From Symbiodinium microadriaticum (lineage: Eukaryota > Sar > Dinophyceae > Suessiales > Symbiodiniaceae), in NCBI GenBank assembly GCA_001939145.1, contig LSRX01000466.1:220433-284432 (forward strand): a stretch of 64,000 nt of DNA, in the 5' to 3' direction. Numbering within the stretch: position 1 is the first letter of the stretch; every line of letters starts with the position of its first letter. Below, piece by piece: positions 44,956-56,345 of the stretch. The notes beneath the pieces were generated by a model, which worked only from the letters and a program-made list of their open reading frames with translations, was not told the DNA's origin and ran no database searches. The translations under genes and the position numbers were made by a program.

Positions 44956-44965
44956 CCGTGGCTCA

Positions 44966-46734
44966 TTATCATGTCAAGGGCGTGAGTGACTTGAATCTTT
45001 AGGCTCTGAGTTGTGTGCCAGGCGGGGGCCGAAGACGACGAGGCGTGGAGCTTGCGAAGGGTTCCAATCGGAATTTGAATCATTTGTGCTTCCGTATGGT
45101 TTTGCTACTAATGATTACATCGCATCTTATTAGCGACATATCATCACTCTTCTGATCGATGTCATTCAATGCATCGCCTGTTTGTGGCGCATCCTCTTGC
45201 CCCCCTTTGTGCGATCGGCAGGAGGAGGAGGACTCCGCCGTGCCCTCATCGGCCTCGTGGCATGTGCTGACTCTCGTGTGCTCAGCCGCCCGGAATGCTT
45301 CCCAAAGCCCATGGTAGGGTCCATCGCCAAGAGCAGCAAGTCGCTCCCAGGTGGTGAAGAGCCGCAAGAAGCGAGTGAGGCCTTTGCTTCAGGATCTTTT
45401 TCCGAACAGTTGTGGGGTTGAAGTTCAGTTGTTTCGCGATTTTAGGGTGTGGATTTCTTCGAGCATGTCGTAGCCCTTGGCAGGGCGGAGACCGTGAATC
45501 AGGAGGATCTAGCCCACGACCCAGCTTCGCAACTTGAGGGCATCGTGGGGAGCCTTTGTTTCTTGCCAGAGTCGGGCTTGGCTGGCATTGTGGGATCAGG
45601 AAAAAGCAGCTGCCTTGGCGGTGCTGGACGATGATGACGGCCTTACAGAGGAGGACGTGGCTGTGCGAAACCGCATCCCAATCTTCGCAATGTTCTGAAG
45701 ATGCCAGCCTTGTGGTTCAAAGACCATTCGTTTCGGGACCTCGAGACCAATCGATGCATAGGATGAGAGTCATAGAGCCGGGAGCATCAAGGGAGCCCTT
45801 CTGTGCATCTGTCTGCATGTCTGCCTGGAATAGGATATATCGTGTCGCGGGCCTAAACACACATTCTGCTTTTAAGCGCATGAACAGAGGAGCAGCGCCG
45901 TGCTGGTGCACATGAGCGACTCAAGGAGGTCTTGGTGCTCGCCCCATTCGTGAGAGTCTCCTGTCGCGCCCACCACGCCTCCAGTTCGAGATGCAGCAGA
46001 GTTTTAGCACACATTCCTGTCCAGTTGAAAGCAGATGCAGTGGATGGTTTTCGGCACAATTCCGTTGCGCCCATGATGCTTGCAATCTCATCAGATGCGC
46101 AACGTCCTGGTATTCAGCATGACAGCTTCCCTGTGCCCATTATATGTTTCCCGTCAAGGCAGATGCAGCAGATGTTTGGGCGTGACATGTTCGTGACGTC
46201 CAATATACGTGAGTTCCACACTGCCACATGCATTAAAAGGCTGACCGGAACTTTTTGCACACCATGCATAGGAATGCTGTCGCCGTGGCGTCCAATGCGT
46301 CATGCGTGAGCTATTTCACACTGGCATGCATGAAGAAGCTCGTTGGGATTTTGGGACGAAATTCATGGTCGTGGGGGTGTCCAAGGCGTTTGTGAGCTAT
46401 TCCACGCTTACCACACGCATGCAGATTTCGTTGGACAGTTTGGACACCATGCATGCTGTTTAGTTCGCGGACACTAGCTTGAGATGTCTGAGCTATTCCA
46501 CATTCTGCTACGCAGGTCTGGCAATATGGAACAGAGTAGCATGAAGGGCAATGTTTGCTATCACGTCCTCTACAGAGTAGCCCCTCAGGGCGGAGGTACG
46601 GCAGTCCGAACATGTAAAAGGACAACGGCAAACAGCGAGTCTCGCACGAATGAATTGATGGTCACGTGTGGATCGCGCTTTGAGCTTTGGGCGGGCGTCT
46701 CCTGATTATATCCTTCACCTGAGGAGGGGACCGC
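44966..46734. other. No supported gene (1.8 kb)
   Basis: One exon-like piece at about 45600-45697 on + (EKAAALAVLDDDDGLTEEDV, then a stop after RIPIFAMF) might be the end of a gene. No partner exons were recognised. The rest is featureless. Confidence 0.4.
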
Positions 46735-47762
46735 ACTGACTCGAGATCTGGAGGCCATCAGAGGATCCATCTTAGAGAATTCAGAGTTTCGGAAGCTTTT
46801 TGGGATCTGTTTCCGAGCAGCGGAGGCTGCCTTGGAGGAGGCGACGCAGGCCCAGGCCCGCCGCACCCAGCTCTGGCAGCTCTGTTCGAGCTCTGCTTGC
46901 GGCCGAGGTCGAAGATGAGTCTTTGCTCTCCACGGCAAGATCTCGACTGCAAGATCTGAAGGACCTGACATTGCTCTTACTGGTCGAGTCGTGACGCCTT
47001 GGACCCCGCAAGGATCGGGACGATGCAAGCGACCACCTTATGGCAGCTCTGGAAGGGCCGGGCTCTCTTTTTCGCTTCTCCAGATCGTCGCCGCAGCTGT
47101 GTAGCTCCCAAGGGCCCGCCAGGGCTGCCGCGGCCCTGAAAACCTTCAAGCTTTGCAGGAGGCACCACCTGCTTCGCTCGGCGAAACCTTTTTAAACTGC
47201 TTGGCCAAACCTTTGCCTGGTCTCGCGCAAAGCAGGCACTCGAAAAGGCCAAGGCGAAAGGCGCTCGGCGATTGCTTCCCAACTGAGGAGATCTCATCCT
47301 CTGCTTTTCAGGTGTCGCGGAGAAAGAGCTACAACACGGCGAGCAGGCACTGACATCCCTTTGCCTGTCTCGCCGAGCTTCTGTCTCCATCTTCCTGCCG
47401 CAGGTCTTGGCCGAAGAGATGCCGCGTGCGCAGGCCGACTGGGGAGAACAATGTCGCCAACCCTAAGCCCAAAAATGTTCCCTGACCCCTAAAACCCTAA
47501 ACCCTATGTATGTCGGTTGTTACTTGGCCTGAGCGAGCCCCCTCGTGTCCTCGCAAAGAGGCTCGGCAGCAGCTGAGGGACGCCCAAGCCAAAGGCAGCA
47601 GCCAGGAGCCAAGGGCCAGCCACGAAGTTTCCGTGAAATCCCTGGTGGATTCATGTACTACCTTTTCGAAAAGGTGATTTTATGGGCACTGGTATGTATG
47701 TAGACATTCGTTTGCTTGTTCATATGTATACGCCTTGCTTTCAGAATCTGTGCGCACACACA

Positions 47763-47793
<31 letters not shown>

Positions 47794-47956
47794 CCCTACA
47801 CAGACAGGTGCATAAACCTTACCGACAGAGTCTCGTCTCGAGGTGCCTTGCGAGAGGCCATCGCTTTGGCAAAGGAGGCCCGCCTCCCTGCCGAAGAGCT
47901 CCAACCTTTCGAGGAGCCCAGGGTTGTTTCCGGGAGGCAAAACAAGTGACATGTGA

Positions 47957-47990
<34 letters not shown>

Positions 47991-48059
47991 ATGTATGTAT
48001 GTATGTATGTATGTATGTATGTATGTATGTGTGTATGTATGTATGTATGTGTGTATATA

Positions 48060-48098
<39 letters not shown>

Positions 48099-49250
48099 TT
48101 TTATCATTTTTTATTTTATTTATATATATATATATAGATATATAGACTGGTACGTATGATGTACATACTCAAAATGTAGGCTGAGTCTGAGATGCGCCGG
48201 TTGTCCCTAGAGACCCTAAAGCCGCCAGAGCCCCGAGGAGCTGCTTTCGGGGGCCGAGTCCAAGGAGGCCGCAGCAGCCAGGTGCCAAGGAAGAAGCCGG
48301 AGACCATGGTTTAGGGTTTACAGGGTTTAGGGCTTATGGGGTCTATAGGGTTTTATACGGGTTATAGGGGTTATAGGGTTTAGGGATTTAGGGTTTAGGG
48401 GCTTCTAGGGTTTAGGGGTAGTTAGGGTTTAGGGATGGATGTTTTTTCTCTGTGGGTTCAGCTGTTGGCAACAGGGCTTCCGTAGATTCGTAGGCTTTGT
48501 GGCTTCAGGGACTGGGGACAATCTTGGGATTAGCGGGTTTTTTTCGGTGCCTTAGATTGAGATAACTGTACCTGCTAATCTCTCTCTCCCAACAATTGAT
48601 CACCTCTATTGACAGTCAGCTTTTGGCTTGGCCTTGGCCTTGAGGCAGCGCTGAGAAAGGCGACGGACGCCCGAGATGTGGCCGCTCTCACCTTCACCCT
48701 CCAGCAGGCTCAGAAGCCTCAGAAGCCAACAGAGTCGCCATGATTCAAGATAATCTAGTATAATATAATATAATATAATGGAGTACAATATAATATAGTA
48801 TAGTATAATATAATATAACGTACTGGAGCGGTAGGTTGGTCAGCTGCCTGGAAGGCCAAAGAAGCTGGCGTCGACCCCGAGCTCCTGGCAACCTCCGAGG
48901 CGGTGTTGGCCGTCGAGGACCCCAGGGCCCTTATTCTCAAGCCCATAAGCCCATAACCTGCTGATATACATACTTCGGGGGGGGGGGCGGTGTTTGTCTT
49001 TGCAGGTCCCGAAGCTGAGGGACGAAGAGTCGTGTTCCTCTATGTAGGTTTTGTTCCATCATAGAGGCTTCAACTTTGAGGGTCGGACTCGAAGAGTTGG
49101 CCCTGAGCCCTAAAACCCTGCAAACCCTAAACCCCCTTTGTTGTGCCTTTGAGGCTCCCAAGCAGGAGGCTCGCGAGGCGCTCGCGGCACAGCTGGCCAA
49201 GGCCACTCCTTTCGCGATCGCTTCGCGCAGCCTTCGCACCCTGCTAGTAA

Positions 49251-49281
<31 letters not shown>

Positions 49282-50723
49282 AACACATACATACATACAT
49301 ACATACATACATACATAAAAACATATGTATATATATATATATATATTTACTTTTATATATATATATATATACAGAAAGATGAATACATTCATTCGTTGAT
49401 TTATTCATTCATTCTTTTAGTTATTTATTATAGTATCTTATAGTATCTTATATATTGGTACAGGGCTCATTTTGCAGAGCCAAGGAGGGGGTGAACCAAC
49501 GGGCAGAGATGCTTCTTTGCGAAGGTGCACGCCGCGGGGGACAAGGGCCCCTCGCTGGAAGAGCTCACTGTGCCCGGGCCCTCCGCCCTCGGACAGCGTC
49601 TGATGCAAAGGCCTCCGAGTCGATGGCTTGAGGCTCGAATCGGCCATCGAAAGGGCCCGCTCTGTGGAGCTGGCGCCCCAGTGACGGCGCTGCCGTGCCG
49701 TCAGAGCTAGGGAAGCTTCCAGCTTTTCCCCAAGGCTCCCGGAAGCCGAGCACCGACCTTACACGGGCCGCTACTGAATCGGGAAAGGGCCCCAAACCCT
49801 CACTCTGAGGTTCGCGCAGGCTTTGGACATTTTGGCACAGGAGCAGCAGCGTGCCATGTGCAAGAAGGAGGCCGGGAGACATGTGGGAGACGTGCTGCCA
49901 ACTCTGACTCTGGCGAAGCTTCTGAGCATGTTAGTTTGTGGCAGGTAGCGAAAGTGGTGGAGAAGCTGAAGGACGTCGACCGGAACAGCTTCTTGCAGCC
50001 TGTTTGGTCTGGGGAGCAGAGCAGAAATCCCCCTAATCATAACAACACTTTCCTGTTTGTATTGGGGAGGGGGGGGGGAAGGGCCCCTCCCGTTTGATAT
50101 TTGGGGAAAGGGCTTCTAGATGTTCTCAGAGAGAGCCTCCCTCTCCCGTGCCGGTATAGGTCTATGAAGGCCCAGGGGTCGGTCGCTTGCCAGGCATGGA
50201 GGCCTTGGAGGAAGCCAAGGAGGACACCGGGACGTCGTGAGTGCGAGTGGAGAGTTGCTGAGTTGACAGAAGATGCAACCCAGCTTCAACTGGAAATGCG
50301 CGCAGGGAAACATGCACAGATGAACAAACGCCTCTATAAAAAAGGTACACATACACACACACACACACACATATGGAGGAGCTCTTCAACGCCCTCTTGG
50401 CTGCCAAGGCCTTCCTGAGACCAGAGGGCAAGAAGAGCTTTCAGGGTGACTGGCCGTTCCTTGTCAGGCCGTGGAGGTCCCGTCGGCTGCCCTGCGAGAG
50501 GCCGACAGCTTGAGGAGGAGGCGTGGAGCTTCGAAGAAGGGATTCAGGTTTTCGGCAGCTCAGTGCTTTAGAACAGCCTTCACAGCATCCAAAATACAAT
50601 GAAGATTCATTCAATGTCTCAAATTTTTAAAATACAGCACTAAGGGTTCATGATCCTGCTTCTCTGTATAATTTCTTTCAAAAGCTGAAACCTCAACTTT
50701 CGGTCGCCGGCGACCCTTCGCAG
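46735..50723 (+). CDS. Kinesin gene, N-terminal helical stalk exons (probable)
   Basis: Short helical blocks rich in Ala, Leu, Glu and Lys lie upstream of the motor on the same strand, separated by intron-like simple repeats. They include about 46740-46915 ([20 protein letters not shown]), about 47225-47275 ([15 protein letters not shown]), about 47848-47945 ([20 protein letters not shown]), about 48640-48735 ([20 protein letters not shown]), about 48860-48930 ([20 protein letters not shown]), about 49160-49245, about 49940-49985 ([13 protein letters not shown]), about 50260-50330 and about 50371-50440 ([19 protein letters not shown]). The repeated LxxAlxxAxxaxxxxxxL form suggests a helical or coiled-coil repeat stalk. 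Splice sites are not fixed and the true start is unknown. A stalk before the motor fits a C-terminal-motor kinesin. Confidence 0.5.
47756..47795. repeat. (CA)n microsatellite
   Basis: CACACAAACACAC followed by a pure CA run; probably intronic in the kinesin stalk region. Confidence 0.9.
47955..48140. repeat. Compound (GT)n-(GTAT)n-(TA)n microsatellite
   Basis: GT run, then about 20 GTAT units, then TA runs broken by TTTTTTATC; probably intronic. Confidence 0.95.
48308..48440. repeat. Interstitial telomere-like TTTAGGG repeats
   Basis: Variants of GGTTTAGGG, GGGTTATAGGG and TTTAGGGGTAG over 130 bases. Smaller inverse-orientation blocks (CCCTAAAACCCTAAACCC) occur at about 47480-47510 and 49108-49133. 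Confidence 0.85.
48760..48822. repeat. (TAATA)n microsatellite
   Basis: Repeated TATAA/TAATA units in two blocks. Confidence 0.85.
49250..49440. repeat. Compound (TA)n, (CATA)n, (ATTC)n microsatellite
   Basis: TA run, CATA run, two further TA runs, then ATTC/ATTT repeats. Confidence 0.9.
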
Positions 50724-51861
50724 GATCCACAACGCCTTGGAGGACTTGAAGGGATCGATCCGCGTCTTCTGCCGAATCCGGCCGATCAACAAGCCACGCC
50801 GGCGCTTATTTGCGGACGCAGCGGCTTTGTCGCACGAAAGCGCAATGGGACCGTACGGGAATGTATGATGAGATGACAGGATGTTTGAAACATATGCTGG
50901 ATCCGTATAATAGAAAACTCTGACACACTGTACCGTGAGACTACGGGTTGTAGTTTGTGCCAGGCGTGAGAAGGAGCTCCAGGACGTGGATGCCGGGGGC
51001 CCTAATCGGATCTGTTAGAGACCTCGGGCTTTTTAAGCTGATTCCTCCCCCCTTTGAGGTGACGGAGCTCGTAGACTCGATGACAGTGAACACCCAGAAG
51101 CCCTCCTGCCTCCCTCTCAGAATGCCTCGTTACGACACCCTCCCGCAGAATGCCCTTCTGGCACTCCGTGCTCAGATGGCTCCATTGCAAACGACCCGGA
51201 GCAGTTCAACTTCGATGCGGTCTTCAAGCCCGGCACACAGGCCGGGCCTCGGCATCCGAACTTGGTATCTTTTTTTGGTTTAGAAGGTGTGTGTGTGTGT
51301 GTGTGTCGTCCATAAATGTCTTTGTTAAGGGATGCACGGGGCGGTGCAGCTTCGAAGTCTTTCCAGGCGGAGGTCTTCGACACGTGCAAAGACCTGGTCC
51401 AGTCAGCCTTAGATGGCTACAACGCCCCGAGCTCAGGGCGTTTCCCATTATGTTCTTTCTCGGTCCCCGTGCACTCTCTGGGGGAGGATTCTTCTTTCGC
51501 TTCCGAGTCGGGTCCCCTCGGGCTGAGGTGGCGATGTTCGCCTATGGCCAGACCGGTGCTGGAAAGCAGCGGCCACGGTTTACTCCGTGCCAAGAGGAGG
51601 GATCTCTGAGGAGTCGTGCTGATTTGAGGACCTTCACCATGTACGGCAGCATTGGCCCCAGTCCGCAAGTCTCTGGAGGGCAAGCGCAAAGCCAAAGCTG
51701 GCAGGTGGAACTGGGGACAACGCAGGCACGGCCCCACGGACCATTGCCGAGCTGCCGGTGCCTCATCAACCCCTTGGAACGAAGGAGCGGGTGCAGCTGG
51801 GAAGTGGAGAGCACCGAGGTACCGCTTGATCAAGCAAGACGAGGATCGAGTTCAATTCACG
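50724..51861 (+). CDS. Kinesin-14-like motor domain, first half
   Basis: Exons: 50724-50792, 50964-50985, 51059-51107 (end tentative), 51176-51240, 51367-51423, 51528-51565, 51629-51645, 51705-51753 and 51819-51861. Joined, they read through the standard motor landmarks: LEDLKGSIRVFCRIRPINK (neck/beta-1), KELQDVTELVDSMTVN, FNFDAVFKPGTQAEVFDTCK, VQSALDGYNVAMFAYGQTG, P-loop GQTGAGKTFTMYG, DNAGTAPRTIAEL and LIKQDEDRVQFT. LKGSIRVFCRIRP is the neck-motor junction typical of kinesin-14 (minus-end-directed, C-terminal motor); polarity is inferred. Exons are tiny, the smallest 17 and 22 bases. Most donors are GC. The last exon ends at phase 0 with a GT donor that opens a 9.4-kb intron. Confidence 0.9.
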
Positions 51862-52562
51862 GTGCCACCCCGCAAGCCGTGACCTGATGCTTTCTTGACG
51901 CGCTTGGCTGCCCGTGACTTTCCGGCCGATCAGCTTTCGGCCCCTGGTAGCACACTGCACATACAGTCACATGACATCGACTACGACAGCAGAAGCCAGT
52001 AGAATCTCCAACGAGTGGAACTCAAACATTTCCCGACCGAGGGCTCGGTCGAAGCTTGCTTCGCGCAGACACCTGTCCCCAGCTGACACCATCCGACATT
52101 CACTGCATCTTTTTTTGGATGCAATCCACAGCTTTTACAGCTCCTTGGTTGGTTTTCCCCATGCTCCGAATCTGGCGATGCCATCGCAGCTCTGCCGGAA
52201 GAAGTGGTTGCACCGAAGGCAGCTTTGAAAAAAGGGCATTTATGCTGAAGAGCTTAGGGCGACGAGCACCAAAGGCGGCACTTGCGCGTTCTCCTGTGCC
52301 AGCTTGTTTGGGGGGTTTTGCAGTTTGAGGTCGCGGCGTGTGCCAACAGTATATGGGTTCCAGCAGTCTCCTGTGCGATGCCAGGGCCGCCATGTCGAGA
52401 CCATTGCGATTGCCTTAGTTTGGCTCAGAACGCTCTGGGCATCACCACAGTCTTGACCTGCAGCCTTAGGTTTGTTGCTGCCGTAGCTGTTCATCAATTG
52501 CATGCGCAAGCGTCTCATGCTGCAGCGCCAGCAGCAATGTATCGTGAGGATGATCGCCAGCA

Positions 52563-52640
52563 TGATGATGGTTCATGATGATGATCATCATCATCATCAT
52601 CATCACCGTCCCATCCATCATCATCACCGCCACCGCCGTT
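52563..52640. repeat. (ATC/TGATGA)n microsatellite
   Basis: TGATGATG followed by about seven ATC units, then further ATCATC and CACCGC triplets. Confidence 0.85.
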
Positions 52641-53509
52641 ACTTGAGCTTATCGTAGGCTGCCGTCAACATAGTCCACTGGAGGTGTTCAGCAAAAGGCT
52701 TTCCACCCGGCATTGCCAGTTCTTCCTGCAGCACCGAAACCTAACAACGGTTTGCAGGTTTTGGTCACATACACCTAACTACGTAACTACAATCCACAGC
52801 AGACAGAAATGGTCGGTTCTGGGATTCCCACCAGGTAGCTCCACTCTTGGCTTAAGGCTGTTGGGCCTAATTGGCCTTGGAGCCGCAGCTCAAGGCTTCC
52901 TGCGCCCTTTCCTCAGAGTCCCAGGCGGGAGAGAGCGACATTTTTGGGCCCCGGCTTAGTATGATGTACTGCTTCAACGGTGTGGTTTTTTTCTACTTTC
53001 AAGTTCGCTCTCCTTTTGTCGCGGGGCAGTCGGCCTAAACGTCCTTTGTTGCCATTCACTCCAAAATGGGGTGAGCACTTGCGCACGGGGTGGAGCAATC
53101 CACCCCTCAGGCACAGAGACAAAGAAACCCTAAGGGCTTCTGGCCTTAAGAGACAACCTTACCCCAAACAATAGAATCTGCCTTCGCAATGTTTACTTGC
53201 CATGGCCGAGGAGAGACTGCTGAGAGATGCATGGCCGAATTCCCGAGAGACTCTGAGACCCAAGCCTCGGAAGCCTCCATCAATTTTGATGACATTCCCT
53301 CGATCCTTCTTCGAGGGACCCAGGGCTGGGGGAGAGCTGAGGCCTTCTGCGACCGGGCCTCGATCTCGACCGGACCTCGAAGCTGCGGCGCAATGCGTCG
53401 GCAGCTCCCTTTGCTGGCTGCCGATGCATTGAGGCGGAGCTCTGAGCTCTGCGAAGCGGATTGCAGGTTCGAGGGTCGCTGCGAGGATCTTGAAGTCTAG
53501 CACTGCGAG

Positions 53510-53728
53510 GTTACGGCTGCCGATGGCTCGGAGTGGCAGATTCTGGCAGGGAAGACTGCCGAAGACAACGACCGCCTTTCCCTCAAGGAGATAAGTGTCT
53601 GCTTAAGTCGTCCTCACAACTCCCGTTGCCACGATGTTCTGCGCTTCTTGAAAGGAGGGCCGTTCTGACGAGCCGCTCCCTTGCAAGTAGCGGAGGTGCC
53701 CATCTTGATCCTGGATACATAATATGCA

Positions 53729-53774
<46 letters not shown>

Positions 53775-53803
53775 TACATATACATGTACATGTACATATA
53801 CAN

Positions 53804-53835
<32 letters not shown>

Positions 53836-55110
53836 TACATATACATGTACATGTACATATACATATACATATACATATGGAGGGATTGAGGGATGGATAG
53901 CGACCGGAGTGTGCAGCCATGGGCATCATCTCTCCCGCCTTCGCAGCCCCTCTGAAGTTGTCATCGGGCTCCAGTTGGAGTTCCGGCTCCCAGCGCCCCA
54001 GAGTAACGCATCCAGCAAAACCGTTCAAGCACACCCATCCTCACCATGACCCGCGTCCCCTCTCCGAAGAGATGTGGTCTGCTCAGGGCCAGGGCAGGAC
54101 TATGTTCAGCAAGACAGTCGTGGTTCCTCGTAAGGTTGCACTATCCCAGTCATACACCGACCGGTATATACATATATAAGTACGAAATATACAAATAATA
54201 TATATATATATATACACACAGATATACACATACAAATTCGGAGACACAGGGGAGCTGAGATGTGCTGCAACCCTTGCCCAGACCTTGGATGCACGCAGCG
54301 GACGTGCCCGGCTCTCACGTCGTCGTGCGGCAGCCAGGAGCCAGCTGCACCGGTTCAGCCAGCGCCGAGCCCACAGCCGAATTTTGCACCTACTCGTACG
54401 GCGGTTTCATCGCTCAACACAGACAAGGAACCGTCGTCTCCAGCAGAGCAGCAACATAGCAGCGGTGTGTGGACATGACCAAAATCGATTCGGCTGTGCG
54501 TGAATCGATCATGACATGATGAGATGCAATGAGTGCAATGCTGGCAGCGTATGACAAATGCAGTTCGGATGGACACAGACCGTAGATAGCTTCAACGGCA
54601 CGGAGAAGCTGGCTTCGGACGGACACAGACAGATCAAAAGCAAGGCTTTCAACCCTGGTGATGATGTCGAGGTTGAGGTGAGCTTTTCCGAAGAGGGCCG
54701 AAGCTTTGGGCAGGAGCTGACAAGCTGCCAGCGCCGAGCGAGGTTGTGCGAACGGCCGCAGGCCGGGGGGCGGGGGATGGTGGAGATCTCTATAAAGCTC
54801 GCTCTCCGAGGCATCGCCGCCTTCTACTCGAAGGCGGCCGGGCGCAGCGACTTTTGCAGAGTGCGGGGGCAGGGGGGGGGGAGCTTTGGCTTTCAGATTC
54901 CTCGCTTTTTCCAGGCCAAAGGGGGGCGCGTGAAGGTGCACCTGACGCGCTGCGGGCAAGTCAGCAAGGCCAAAGGATCGCCGGCTGGCAAGGCCGGAGG
55001 TGTTGCCTTGGGGGAAAAGCCAGAGATGTTCTCTCTCAGCCCTCTCCTCTCTGTCGGCCGGGGAGGTGCTGCTGTCGGGCAGCGTGGAGACCCTGCAAGT
55101 GCCGCTCGGC
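53510..55110 (+). CDS. NFACT-R (DUF814) domain protein, nested in the kinesin intron
   Basis: Exons in order spell an NFACT-R fold. They are: 53510-53587 (GSEWQILAGKTAEDNDRLSL); about 54283-54350 (PWMHAADVPGSHVVVRQPG, the family's DxWxHAxDxPGSHVV signature); about 54798-54840 (ALRGIAAFYSKAAG); about 54925-54990 (GRVKVHLTRCGQVSKAKGSP); and about 55058-55105 (GEVLLSGSVETLQV). Each follows the order of the C-terminal domain of RqcH/NEMF/Tae2 proteins, which bind tRNA and the 60S or 50S subunit in ribosome rescue; function here is inferred. No NFACT-N part was found, so this may be a stand-alone domain or have unseen exons upstream (53190-53500 is a candidate). The frame after 55110 to about 55312 is Lys/Glu/Pro-rich and may be the tail. 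Only the first exon's boundaries are near-exact. Confidence 0.7.
53730..53880. repeat. (AT)n / (CATA) microsatellite, duplicated, inside the NFACT-R gene
   Basis: Two similar blocks of TA repeats followed by GTACATACATATACATGTAC, about 78 bases apart, with an N at 53803. It lies in an intron between the first and second NFACT-R exons. Confidence 0.9.
54190..54235. repeat. (TA)n microsatellite
   Basis: Short TA run ahead of the second NFACT-R exon. Confidence 0.85.
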
Positions 55111-55684
55111 TCTGCCCCGGAACGGAGAGCGCGTGGCCTCTGCTGCTGCTGCTCTGCGCGTGGCCTCCGAGGTCGCCCTTGGATCCGGCGAGTTTGCGGA
55201 GCCCGCAAAAGCCGGAGAAGCCGGAGAAGCGGAAGAGCAGCCAAGCCAAGAGAGCGCTCCTGGATCCGGAGAAGGAGGCAGAAAAGCCACAGAGAGAAGG
55301 TTTTAGACTCTAAGAGGGAGTGTATGGCTGCTGTCTAGGATCATCTCACGGTTCCTGGCGTTGTTGCATGCAGACATTCGTCGTGCTGTGCCTCTTTGTT
55401 TTTGCCGTCGTGGTTGTTGTTGTTGCGCATGCGTGCTTTTTCCCCTGTCTCGTTGCCTCGGTCGATGGCTATGTAGTCTCTCGGTGGTGCTCGTTTATAC
55501 ACTGACTTTATTACAATTGAGATTTGGAGAATGTTTCCGGCAACTTACAAGTTGCTACAGCATGGATCACGAGTGCAGGTATGTGGTGAACAGTACTGTA
55601 CGTTGTACCAAGAACAGAACCACAGGAAACAGGATGCAGCTAGCTGTTGATCTTCATAATTTCCCCGTAGAGGGAGGCTCTTCC

Positions 55685-56345
55685 GAGCAGACATAGAATG
55701 AAATCGAATTCCCGAGAGAACGCGAAGAAGTCATGCAATGAAAATCGTCTCCTGAGAAGACACGACGACGTCACACAATGAAATCGAACGCCGACAAACG
55801 AAGCTGTCATGCAATGACATCGTCACCCGAGAAAACAAGCCATCATACAAGGATGTCGTCAGCCGAGAAGAAGAAGCCGCATCCGATGAAATGGTCACCC
55901 GACAGGACCAGAAGCCGTCATACAATGAAATCGCACCCCAAGAAGATAAGAAGCCGTCACACAGTGAAATCGAACCGCTGAAAGGAAACCTAGCAGGCAT
56001 ACAATGACATTGCCCCGCGGGAAGTCAAGAAGCCGTCATACAATGAAATTGTGACCCGAGAAGACAAGGATTCGTCAGACAATCAAGCTGTCTTTCGAGA
56101 AGACAGGAAGCTGTCATGCAATGACACCCCAGCAAAGAACAAGCCGTCCTACACAACGAAATCGCCACCCGAGAGGACAACGACGCCCTCATGTGTATTG
56201 AAATCGAATCGCCGAGGGAAAAAGACGCCGTCGTACCAGAAGACCAGAAAGTGTCACACACTGATGTCGCCCCCCCAAGAAGGCAAGAAGCAGTCCTACA
56301 ATGACATCGTCACCCGAGAAGACAAGAAGCCGTCACACAGTAATT
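55685..56345 (+). repeat. 39-bp degenerate repeat encoding a 13-residue motif
   Basis: About 16 imperfect copies around CCGTCATACAATGAAATCG then CACCCGAGAAGACAAGAAG. A 39-base period equals 13 codons, with consensus KPSYNEIVTREDK. The last half (56027-56370) is open in that frame, while earlier copies contain frameshifts. It could be a decayed repeat-protein exon or only satellite DNA. Confidence 0.75.

Larger units (their letters stand above)
36494..44965 (+). mobile_element. Full-length non-LTR retroelement (LINE) of about 8.45 kb with dinoSL start and poly(A) end
   Basis: The repeat AAACCGTGGCTCA is at 36494-36506 and again at 44953-44965, flanking the element as a target-site duplication (10 bases if the A tail is excluded). 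The body starts at 36507 with 17 bases identical to dinoSL positions 6-22 and ends in an 11-base A tract at 44945-44955. Inside, all on +, are ORF1, ORF2 (endonuclease plus reverse transcriptase) and two further frames, listed separately. This structure is what retrotransposition of a trans-spliced, polyadenylated mRNA would leave. Whether ORF3 and ORF4 belong to the same element rests on there being no poly(A) or second dinoSL between them and ORF2. Two elements side by side is the alternative. Confidence 0.85.
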
